This document shows positions 1-5,233 of a stretch of DNA of 6,353 nt, one piece after another. Source of the stretch: Phycisphaerales bacterium (GTDB lineage Bacteria > Planctomycetota > Phycisphaerae > Tepidisphaerales > Tepidisphaeraceae); NCBI GenBank assembly GCA_028288905.1, contig JAQGHJ010000153.1:1-6353 (forward strand). The letters run 5' to 3'. Each line of letters begins with the position of its first letter. The stretch's first letter is position 1. The notes below the pieces were generated by a model. That model was not told where the DNA came from and searched no databases. It worked only from the letters and a program-made list of their open reading frames with translations. A program made the position numbers and the translations under genes.

Positions 1-120
1 ACTGCCGGCGGACACCCGCTTGGGCCGTCCGTCTTGTGCCGGCGAAGTCGCGGCGAACGACCCCATTGCCAGAAGATCGAGGCAATGCGCAAGGCGAAGC
101 CTGCGAGTGTTTCTCCCACC
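1..120. other. Leader upstream of the glycosyltransferase gene; no confident gene
   Basis: No recognisable gene lies here. One plus-strand frame is open from position 2 to a TGA at 122-124, which overlaps the ATG at 121 as ATGA, the usual layout of translationally coupled genes. The 40 residues it would encode (Arg/Ala/Pro-rich) match no family I know, and an open frame of this length is expected by chance at this GC content. The frame used by the glycosyltransferase is also open here, with a TTG at 34 and an ATG at 85. I see no convincing promoter boxes. Confidence 0.3.
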
Positions 121-1509
121 ATGACCAACCCGCTCGGCATCGTCTTCGCCGCCGACCCGACGCGGCCCTGGATGGCCGCCCGCAGCGGCCGAAGCCTCAC
201 CCGGGCCGGCGTGACGGACGTTCACGTCATCCCAGCCGGCGACCCGTTGCCTTCGGCAGCAGGCCGGCCGGTGGTGCTGCTGCGGGCCGGGGCGTGGCTG
301 CGGGCGACGGGTCCGGTGGACCCGCCGCCGGCCAGCGCGACCGGCCGGGCGGTGGTGGGCATCGGAGTACCGGCGTCCGGTGCGACGGCAGCGGCGTGGC
401 ACGCGGCATGGCAACGCTGCGGCGGCGACTTCTCGACCGACGTGGCTGCCGTCGGCCCGCTCCCGCCGATCGTGTGCGCGTGGGTGGGTTCGGGAGACGG
501 TCAGGCCGCTGCGCTCGCGGCCCTCACCGTGGCCGACGCCGCGGCCGGGGCTCTGGCGGAACCCGCCCCGTTCCCGCCCGGCTGCCGCGTCGTCCATTGG
601 ACGGCGCTGGACGTCCACGCCGACGACGGGCTGCGGGTGGCGCAGGTGGTGACGACGCTCCAGCACGGCGGGGCCGAGCGGGTGACGTGGGACCTGCACG
701 ACCTGTTGCCGGCGCTCGGGGTGGCGTCGTGCCTCGTGACGCTCGGGACCCCGTCGCGGCGGCCGCTGCCAAACCCGCCCGGCCGGGTCGACCTGTCCGC
801 CCGGCCCCCCGAGGATCGGGTCGCCGCCGCGGCCGACGTGGCGGCGCGGTTCGGCGCGGACCTGATCCACGCCCACCTGATCCGCGGGGCGGACGCCGAC
901 CGGCTGGCGGCGTCGGGCGTGCCGCTCGTGATGACGGTCCACAACACCCGCCCCGGCTGGCCGCCCGGGCTGGCCGACGTCGCCCCCGGGTCGGCCGCTT
1001 TGCTCGTCGCCTGCGCCCGGGCGGTCGAGCGGGACTTGGTCGCGGCCGGCGTGCCTGCCCCGGTGCGGACTGCGTGGAACGGGATCAACGTCGGGGCGTA
1101 CGAGCGGAAGGAACGGGCGAGCAAACCCGCGCCCAGTGGGGTAGCGGCGGCGTCCTCGAGTAGCTCTACCCGGGAGGGTGGGGCCCGGGCGGCAGAAGTG
1201 CCCGCGGATTCGCCGTCCCTCTCCGGTTCGACCCCGCCCTTCCGGGCGGGGCTATCGGAACCCACTGAACCGAGCGGTGATGCGTCTGGGTGGGACGAGA
1301 TTGTTGCCGACCGATTAGGTGCGTGGCCCATGCCCCCGCCGGCCCTCGTGCTGGCCTGCGTGGCGAACCCCCGGCCGCAGAAGCGGCTGGACCGGCTGCC
1401 GGGCGTGTTGGCGGCCGTCCGGGCGGAACTCGCGCGCCGCGGCGACCCGCGGGACGCCCGGCTGGTGATCGCTGGCGAGGCCGCCCCGAACTCGTCCGCC
1501 GCCGACTGA
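121..1509 (+). CDS. Glycosyltransferase, GT4/GT-B type, N-terminal piece ended by an in-frame TGA
   Basis: This encodes 462 residues. Residues 1-170 form an Ala/Gly-rich N-terminal extension I do not recognise. From about residue 171 (LRVAQVVTTLQHGGAERV) it reads as the acceptor-binding Rossmann half of a GT4-type glycosyltransferase: the GGAE loop near 184, LIHAH near 248, VHNTRPGW, and WNGIN near 319-323, which normally leads into the donor-binding half. That half begins near 410 (VLACVANPRPQKRLDRL, including the Arg/Lys of the nucleotide-sugar diphosphate site) but stops after residue 462, before the EX7E motif. The missing part follows in the same frame after the TGA, so this is probably not a whole enzyme. 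Family members transfer a sugar from a nucleotide-sugar to glycan or lipid acceptors at the cytoplasmic face; donor and acceptor here are unknown. A Ser/Pro/Gly-rich insert occupies roughly residues 336-390. The ATG at 121 was chosen because protein-like sequence begins there; ATG 85 (GAGG just upstream, very close) and TTG 34 are alternatives. Confidence 0.75.
   Translation: MTNPLGIVFAADPTRPWMAARSGRSLTRAGVTDVHVIPAGDPLPSAAGRPVVLLRAGAWLRATGPVDPPPASATGRAVVGIGVPASGATAAAWHAAWQRCGGDFSTDVAAVGPLPPIVCAWVGSGDGQAAALAALTVADAAAGALAEPAPFPPGCRVVHWTALDVHADDGLRVAQVVTTLQHGGAERVTWDLHDLLPALGVASCLVTLGTPSRRPLPNPPGRVDLSARPPEDRVAAAADVAARFGADLIHAHLIRGADADRLAASGVPLVMTVHNTRPGWPPGLADVAPGSAALLVACARAVERDLVAAGVPAPVRTAWNGINVGAYERKERASKPAPSGVAAASSSSSTREGGARAAEVPADSPSLSGSTPPFRAGLSEPTEPSGDASGWDEIVADRLGAWPMPPPALVLACVANPRPQKRLDRLPGVLAAVRAELARRGDPRDARLVIAGEAAPNSSAAD
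1126..1290 (+). repeat. Low-complexity insert with a GC-rich hairpin inside the glycosyltransferase frame
   Basis: Between the conserved NGIN motif and the start of the donor-binding half, GT4 enzymes usually have about 20-30 residues. Here there are about 85, rich in Ser, Pro, Gly and Ala. The stretch contains an exact 8-bp stem, ccccgccc (1232-1239) and gggcgggg (1244-1251), around the loop ttcc. It extends across an internal loop to ggttc (1225-1229) pairing with gaacc (1258-1262). This looks like a small palindromic element absorbed into the coding sequence, in frame and without stops. The edges given are estimates from where family-like protein stops and resumes. Confidence 0.45.
1507..1509 (+). 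other. In-frame TGA interrupting the tandem glycosyltransferase gene
   Basis: The codons read GCC GAC TGA CTC GCC GAC GTG TGG. Upstream is the beta-strand LVIAGEA and downstream is VWRAAAAAGVAGHVTFTGG, which are consecutive pieces of the GT4 donor-binding domain, in one reading frame with nothing missing. CGA (Arg) or TGG (Trp) would restore the reading by one substitution; an Arg or acidic residue is usual at this point in the helix. The base after the stop is C, a context known in some bacteria to make UGA leaky. I see no selenocysteine signal. Confidence 0.8.
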
Positions 1510-1518
1510 CTCGCCGAC

Positions 1519-3408
1519 GTGTGGCGGGCGGCCGCGGCGGCCGGGGTGGCGGGTCACGTTACGTTCACCGGCGGGGCCCGCGACGTGCGCGACGTGCTGG
1601 CCGAAGCCAACGCGTACGTGTCCGTCGCGGCCCACGAGGGGCTGAGCCTGGCAATGCTGGAAGCGCTGGCCGCCGGCCTGCCGGTCGTCGCGACCGACGT
1701 CGGCGGGACGGCCGAGGTGGCGAACGGCATCCCGCGAGTCACACTCGTGCCAGCGGACGCCTCGGCCGAGGAGGTGGCGGCGGCGGTGCTCGCGGCGGTC
1801 GGGCTGTCGGCGGCCGGGGCGACGGCGGTCGGGGTTCCGGAAAGCGGGGTGCAGACCGCCGATCCTGCGGAGGATGGACAGCCGACCGCTGGCGAGGAGG
1901 CAGGCCCCGCCCCACACAGATGTCATCCTGAGCGCAGCGAAGGACCTCTCGTCCACCGTGCGGCCGGGCTTAGAGTTTCGGGGGTGTCGGACTGTGAAAG
2001 GTTGGCCCTCGTGCCGAGCACCGCCGGCCGGGCCACCTATTCACACCCGACCGGCGGAGAACCGCTGGCGTCGTCGCGCGGTGGACGAGAGGTACTTCGC
2101 TACGCTCAGGATGACACACACTCGGCGGGAACGGGCGCTCGGCCCGCGTCATCCGTCGTGCCGTCGTCCGCTCCGCCACCCCCCGCTCCGCCGTCCCCAA
2201 CCCCTTCAGTCGCCGCCCCCGCCGACCTTATCCGCCAGAACTTCTCCCGCGAACGGATGGCCGCCCGATACGCGTGGCTCTACCGTGCCGCCCTCGGCCC
2301 GCCGCGGGGGGACACCGTCTGGTTCGTCGCCAACAACGTGACCACCGGTGGGGCCCAGTCATCGCTCCGGCGGCTGGCCAAGGCGCTGCGGGCCGACGGC
2401 GTGCCGGTCCGGGTGGCCGTGCTCCAGGAGTACCCCGATCACCCGACGCCCGGCCGGCTCGACCTGCTGGCGGCCGGGGTGCCGGTGACCGTGCTGCCGC
2501 AGGCCGGGCTAGTCGACCCGGCCGAGGCGGTCGAAGCGCTGCTCGGCGAGTTGGCCGCCGCCCCGCCGCGGTCGGTCACCTTCTGGAACGCGATCCAGTC
2601 CTACAAGCTGCTGTTGGCCGACGCCCTGCTGCGGGTGCCGGTGTTCGACGTGAGTCCGGGCGAGATGTACTTCGCGTCGCTCGACGCGTACTTCGCCCGC
2701 CCCCGCCCCGGGCTGCCGTACCACACGCCCCGCGATTACGGCGAGCGATTGGCCGGCGTGGTGGTGAAGTACGCGGCCGAGGCCCCGACGGCGGCCGCCG
2801 CGCTTGGCTGCCCGGTCCACGTGATCCCCAACGGCGTGCCCATCCCCCCGCCCCGCCCGCCGCGGACGCCGGCGGCCGACGAACTGGTGATCGGCACCGC
2901 CACCCGCCTGCACCCGCACAAGCGGGTCGAGGACCTGATCGACGCCTTCCGCCTCGCCCTGCCCCGCCTGCCCGCCCGGGCGGTGCTCCGGGTGGCCGGC
3001 GGCCCCGACGCCGGTTGCGACGACTACGCTCGCACGCTCCGCGACCGCTCGGCCGACCTGCCGGTCGAATGGCTCGGGGAGGTGACCGACATGGCCGCGT
3101 TCCACGCCGGCCTCGACCTGTTCGCGATGATCTCCGAGCCGGCCGGGTGTCCGAACGCGTCCATGGAGGCGATGGCGGCCGGGCTGCCGGTCGTGGCGAC
3201 GGACGTCGGAGGGGCGAGCGAGCAGGTGGTGGACGGGGTGACCGGGCGGCTCGTGCGGCCGCGGGACGCGGGGGAGTTGGCCGGTGCCATGGAGGAGTGT
3301 GGCGCGCCAGGCGGCAGGCGCACGGCCAGAGGCGAAGCCGCCCGCCAGCTGGCGGGAGCGGCGAATGACGTCCGGCGGATGGCGGCTGCTTACCGCGCCC
3401 TCCTTTGA
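1519..3408 (+). CDS. Glycosyltransferase: end of first GT4 module plus complete second GT4 module
   Basis: This 629-residue piece continues the gene interrupted at 1507. GTG 1519 is simply the first possible start after the TGA and has no convincing binding site. Residues 1-95 finish the donor-binding domain of module one, with a perfect EX7E motif (EGLSLAMLE, 40-48) and LPVVATDVGG. Residues about 96-234 are a low-complexity insert holding a palindromic repeat. The module then resumes with its C-terminal helix (NFSRERMAARYAWLYRAAL, from about 241). Module two starts near 265 (VWFVANNVTTGGAQSSLRRL) and has VIPNGVPI, then ATRLHPHKRVEDLIDAF with Arg and Lys at about 463 and 468, then LGEVTDMAAFHAGLD, then SEPAGCPNASMEAMAAGLPV near 539-558, ending at YRALL. 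Its first motif glutamate is shifted: the usual position holds Ala and Glu lies two residues earlier. Two GT4 modules in one chain may act in sequence on one glycan. If only the second module is translated, ATG 2257 is a possible start. A hairpin follows the gene at 3458. Confidence 0.75.
   Translation: MWRAAAAAGVAGHVTFTGGARDVRDVLAEANAYVSVAAHEGLSLAMLEALAAGLPVVATDVGGTAEVANGIPRVTLVPADASAEEVAAAVLAAVGLSAAGATAVGVPESGVQTADPAEDGQPTAGEEAGPAPHRCHPERSEGPLVHRAAGLRVSGVSDCERLALVPSTAGRATYSHPTGGEPLASSRGGREVLRYAQDDTHSAGTGARPASSVVPSSAPPPPAPPSPTPSVAAPADLIRQNFSRERMAARYAWLYRAALGPPRGDTVWFVANNVTTGGAQSSLRRLAKALRADGVPVRVAVLQEYPDHPTPGRLDLLAAGVPVTVLPQAGLVDPAEAVEALLGELAAAPPRSVTFWNAIQSYKLLLADALLRVPVFDVSPGEMYFASLDAYFARPRPGLPYHTPRDYGERLAGVVVKYAAEAPTAAAALGCPVHVIPNGVPIPPPRPPRTPAADELVIGTATRLHPHKRVEDLIDAFRLALPRLPARAVLRVAGGPDAGCDDYARTLRDRSADLPVEWLGEVTDMAAFHAGLDLFAMISEPAGCPNASMEAMAAGLPVVATDVGGASEQVVDGVTGRLVRPRDAGELAGAMEECGAPGGRRTARGEAARQLAGAANDVRRMAAAYRALL
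1921..2116. repeat. Long imperfect palindrome (42-bp inverted arms) inside the glycosyltransferase frame
   Basis: The left arm 1921-1962 (begins tgtcatcctgagcgcagcga) and right arm 2075-2116 (ends acgctcaggatgaca) are reverse complements at 39 of 42 positions by my count. The 112-bp interior continues to pair imperfectly: a segment around 1986-2010 resembles the complement of one around 2032-2055. Translated in the gene's frame, the arms give HPERSEG and LRYAQDD, peptides I know from spurious translations of a dispersed palindromic repeat found in many bacterial phyla. It is therefore most likely a non-autonomous mobile or REP/MITE-like element that landed in the gene and kept the frame open. 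No transposase is present and no target-site duplication is obvious. Confidence 0.8.
3341..3356. repeat. Perfect 16-bp palindrome near the 3' end of the glycosyltransferase
   Basis: The sequence cccgccagctggcggg equals its own reverse complement. It sits in codons of the last module just before the C-terminal helix, in an Arg/Ala/Gly-rich stretch that fits the family less well than its surroundings. It could be a chance palindrome at this GC content, a protein-binding site, or the core of a small repeat. Confidence 0.4.
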
Positions 3409-3457
3409 CTGCCCGGTGGCCGAGGATTGCCTGGTGGCTGAGGCGATTCGAACGGAG

Positions 3458-3491
3458 ACGGGCGGAGGTGCCGGTTGGCATCTCCGCCCGT
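3458..3491. terminator. Strong hairpin between convergent genes, probable bidirectional terminator
   Basis: A 15-bp stem pairs 3458-3472 (acgggcggaggtgcc) with 3477-3491 (ggcatctccgcccgt) around the 4-base loop ggtt, with one wobble or mismatch position. It lies in the 112-base gap between the glycosyltransferase stop (3408, plus) and the PEP-CTERM stop (3521, minus), where a shared terminator is expected. There is no T-run on either strand, so it is not a textbook intrinsic terminator; it may act with Rho or as a 3'-end stabiliser. Confidence 0.65.
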
Positions 3492-3520
3492 TGACGGTTC
3501 ACGTCGCCCGCGAGAAAGCC

Positions 3521-4531
3521 TCAGACCGACCGCCGCCGCCGAAGCATCAAGCCGCCCACCAGCGCGGAAAGCGCGGCGATCGACCCGGGTTCGGGAACGG
3601 CGACGACGGACACGTTGTCGAACAGGGCGAAGTTGAGCTCCTGTGCCGTCGTGCCGACCGGCGACCCGGCGGTCGTGTCGAACATGCCGAGCAGGATGTT
3701 GTTGCCGCCCAAGCCCTGCGCCGTCACGTTAACAGTGGAAATGCGGACCCCGTCGATGTCCCACTCGACGAAGCCGCCGTAGTTGAGGATATCGACCCGG
3801 TGCCACGCGAACGACGTCGTGCCGACCGCGCTGTTCCCGCTCTGGGTCGTGCTCGAAAGGGCGACCTGCTCAGCGGGAGCCGTCTTAGACGTCAGGAAGG
3901 AGTAGTAGGGGTTCGTGTTGTCAGCCGCGCCGCCCGTCCCGGTGGTTGTTCCGGCCGCATACGCGCCGGTTGCCGGGGCGGCGTTATTCGCTCTGGGATA
4001 GGCGCGGTAGTCCGTCCCCGCCGTGCCCCCGTCAATGACGTTGCCGAAGAAGACCGAGTCGTAGGTCGGGGAGCCGGCCCACTGGGCCGACGTCCCCGCG
4101 GTCCCGACGCCGGCGGTGGCCGCCTCCGTGGAACCCGACCCGCCGGTGCCCAGCCCGCCGGTGCCGCCGATGTAGTTCGTCCAAAGGTCGAAACTCAGCT
4201 TGTAGGCCGGGCCGAAGTTCTGCGCCGTCGGCGACACCGAGAAGCCGGAGAAGATGCCGCCGGTCACGTTGGGGCGTAGGCGGAGGCCCGTCCTGGACCC
4301 GTCCGTCGTTCGTGGGGCCGACGGGACGCCGTATGTAGCGTAGTTGTAACCGAACTCCGCGATCTGGCCGGCGTCGTTCGCGTTGGCACCTGTACTTTTG
4401 TTGATCGTCCAGTTACCGCTCGTGTCGGTGTTGAAGCTGTCGTTAAACAGCGTTTGAGCCTTCGCGGTGCTGCCAAAAGCAAACATCACCGCGGCGGCCG
4501 ATAGCGAAAAAATTTTAAGGGGCATTTTCAT
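3521..4531 (-). CDS. Secreted PEP-CTERM sorted protein with a probable lectin-like beta-sandwich
   Basis: This encodes 336 residues. A signal peptide covers residues 1-25 (MKMPLK, a hydrophobic core, then AKA before Gln26). The C-terminus is a classic PEP-CTERM sorting tail, VPEPG at 312-316, a short hydrophobic helix, then RRRRSV. Such proteins are exported, then processed at the PEP motif by an exosortase and released or anchored at the surface; no exosortase gene is in the window. The mature part is rich in Thr, Gly, Ser, Ala and Asn with many aromatic beta-strand patterns (LFNDSFN, YKLSFDLWTNYIGG, FAWHRVDILNYGGFVEWDIDG, NILLGMFDT, LFDNVSVVAV), resembling concanavalin/LamG-like jelly-roll domains. 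A Gly/Ser/Thr-rich loop lies at about 122-149. No catalytic residues are evident; ligand and role are unknown. The ATG at 4531 is preferred over the ATG at 4570 because GGAG lies six bases upstream and the signal peptide then begins correctly. It is a monocistronic-looking unit between two hairpins. Confidence 0.88.
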   Translation of the reverse strand: MKMPLKIFSLSAAAVMFAFGSTAKAQTLFNDSFNTDTSGNWTINKSTGANANDAGQIAEFGYNYATYGVPSAPRTTDGSRTGLRLRPNVTGGIFSGFSVSPTAQNFGPAYKLSFDLWTNYIGGTGGLGTGGSGSTEAATAGVGTAGTSAQWAGSPTYDSVFFGNVIDGGTAGTDYRAYPRANNAAPATGAYAAGTTTGTGGAADNTNPYYSFLTSKTAPAEQVALSSTTQSGNSAVGTTSFAWHRVDILNYGGFVEWDIDGVRISTVNVTAQGLGGNNILLGMFDTTAGSPVGTTAQELNFALFDNVSVVAVPEPGSIAALSALVGGLMLRRRRSV

Positions 4532-4537
4532 ACAAAG

Positions 4538-4541
4538 CTCC
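4538..4541 (-). promoter_or_regulatory. Ribosome binding site of the PEP-CTERM gene
   Basis: On the minus strand this reads GGAG, then six bases (CTTTGT), then the ATG at 4531. It is one of the few good Shine-Dalgarno sites in the window, and it decides the start over the ATG codons at 4570, 4567 and 4525. Confidence 0.7.
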
Positions 4542-4808
4542 GGTCGCGTAGTTACGGTTACAACCATCATCTAAGCCGACGCACCGCCCGTCTAGTCTTT
4601 TCAGTCCGGATTTATGACAGATTAAACGTTTTGCCTCGCTCGTTATCAGCTAGTTGCCCGCCCGCGCGCCACGATAGTTGACTTGGGAAAGTGCTTACGA
4701 TTCGGCCGATCGGAACGGCTGTGGCGACGGGCAAAAGGATGCCGGCTATCCGGTTCATCAAACGCCGGTTGCCCGAACAGCACCGTTTCGTGCAGACGGC
4801 GTCACGCG

Positions 4809-4847
4809 CGGTGCGACGGCCGCCCAAAACCCTCGGCCGTCGCACCG
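4809..4847 (-). terminator. Perfect 14-bp hairpin downstream of the response regulator
   Basis: The arm cggtgcgacggccg (4809-4822) is the exact reverse complement of 4834-4847, with an 11-base loop between. It starts about 30 bases after the response regulator stop on the minus strand, so termination of the kinase/receiver transcript is the natural reading. No T-run follows on the minus strand, so it may rely on Rho or serve as an mRNA 3'-end structure. Confidence 0.65.
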
Positions 4848-4878
4848 GTTGGCCCGGGGGTCAGGCCGGTCGCGGCGT

Positions 4879-5211
4879 TCAAATCTTCGATAATAGGTCT
4901 GAAATCTCCAGCGGCTTCTTCAGCAAAGCGTGCGGGACCAGTGCCTGAACCCGGGTGAGTAGAAACGGGTCGCTGGCGGCCGTGGTGACCGCGACCCGGA
5001 CGGCAAGCCCCGCGTCCCGAACCCGCTTCAGCACGGAGATGCCCTCCCCGTCCGGCAGCATCAGGTCCAAGATGATCGTGTCCGGCATTTGGCCGTCCAA
5101 GTAGGCGTTCGCCTCGGCCAGCGTGCCGGCGACGGCGACGGTCCAGCCCTGCCGGCTCAGGATCAGCCGCAGGGCGTTGGCGCTAATCGTGTCGTCCTCC
5201 ACCACCAGCAC
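4879..5211 (-). CDS. Response regulator, stand-alone receiver domain (or detached C-terminus of a hybrid kinase)
   Basis: This encodes about 110 residues comprising a CheY-like receiver and nothing else. It begins in beta-1 (LVVEDD) with the acidic pocket at residues 5-7. The phosphoacceptor is Asp49 in IILDLMLPDGEG, the switch Thr is at 76-77 (VAVTTAAS), and the conserved Lys is at about 99 (LLKKPLE). It would take phosphate from the kinase encoded just upstream and, lacking an output domain, act by protein contact or in a phosphorelay. The GTG at 5211 is the first usable start after the kinase stop, with a GGGG run six bases ahead. It leaves beta-1 almost without lead-in, which is unusually tight. 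The frame stays open upstream to 5568 inside the kinase, and the segment immediately before (PEPAPRPLAASPLAASGP, then Ser-rich) looks like an inter-domain linker. This supports an originally fused hybrid kinase. Confidence 0.8.
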   Translation of the reverse strand: MLVVEDDTISANALRLILSRQGWTVAVAGTLAEANAYLDGQMPDTIILDLMLPDGEGISVLKRVRDAGLAVRVAVTTAASDPFLLTRVQALVPHALLKKPLEISDLLSKI

Positions 5212-5233
5212 CGTCCGCCCCGCCCCCGGGCCG

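Larger units (their letters stand above)
4532..4878. other. Non-coding region between the response regulator and the PEP-CTERM gene
   Basis: I see no credible gene. Short open frames here on both strands are Arg-rich, have no family features and run through the hairpin at 4809. The part at about 4585-4640 is clearly richer in A/T than the rest of the window (tcttttcag, gatttatgaca, attaaacgtttt) and is the likely promoter region of the PEP-CTERM gene on the minus strand. I cannot assign confident -35 and -10 boxes. The untranslated leader contains the near-repeat gttac-ggttac at 4551-4561. A weaker possible stem joins cgggcaa (4728-4734) to ttgcccg (4769-4775) around a 34-base loop; this matches no riboswitch I know. 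Confidence 0.5.

Noticed and set aside
36..1163. Long plus-strand open frame overlapping the glycosyltransferase in another frame
   Set aside because: Its product is almost entirely Arg, Gly, Ala and Pro with no domain pattern, as expected for an off-frame reading of GC-rich coding DNA.
501..1331. 276-codon minus-strand open frame antisense to the glycosyltransferase
   Set aside because: The composition is low-complexity Ser/Ala/Arg and it lies wholly opposite clear GT4 motifs.
1507..1509. TGA considered as a selenocysteine codon
   Set aside because: No selenoprotein family or redox motif is involved, and no bacterial SECIS-like hairpin is evident right after the codon; GT4 enzymes have no such residue here.
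1921..2116. Inverted arms considered as a CRISPR repeat or as terminal repeats of an insertion sequence
   Set aside because: There are only two copies, in inverted orientation, about 112 bases apart, with no transposase and no regular spacers.
2576..3502. 308-codon minus-strand open frame antisense to the second glycosyltransferase module
   Set aside because: It is Arg/Pro-rich with no fold-like pattern, and it covers well-supported coding sequence on the other strand.
3284..4279. 331-codon plus-strand open frame running through the intergenic hairpin and antisense to the PEP-CTERM gene
   Set aside because: The opposite strand has a signal peptide, PEP-CTERM tail and ribosome binding site; this frame has none of these and is Arg/Gly-rich.
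4551..4561. Near-repeat gttac-ggttac in the PEP-CTERM leader considered as an operator
   Set aside because: It is too short and isolated to support a binding site without further copies.
4728..4775. Possible structured RNA or riboswitch upstream of the PEP-CTERM gene
   Set aside because: Only a 7-bp stem with a large loop can be drawn, and no known riboswitch core matches.
4612..4845. 77-codon minus-strand open frame in the gap upstream of the PEP-CTERM gene
   Set aside because: It starts inside the terminator hairpin, lacks a binding site and has no recognisable sequence pattern.
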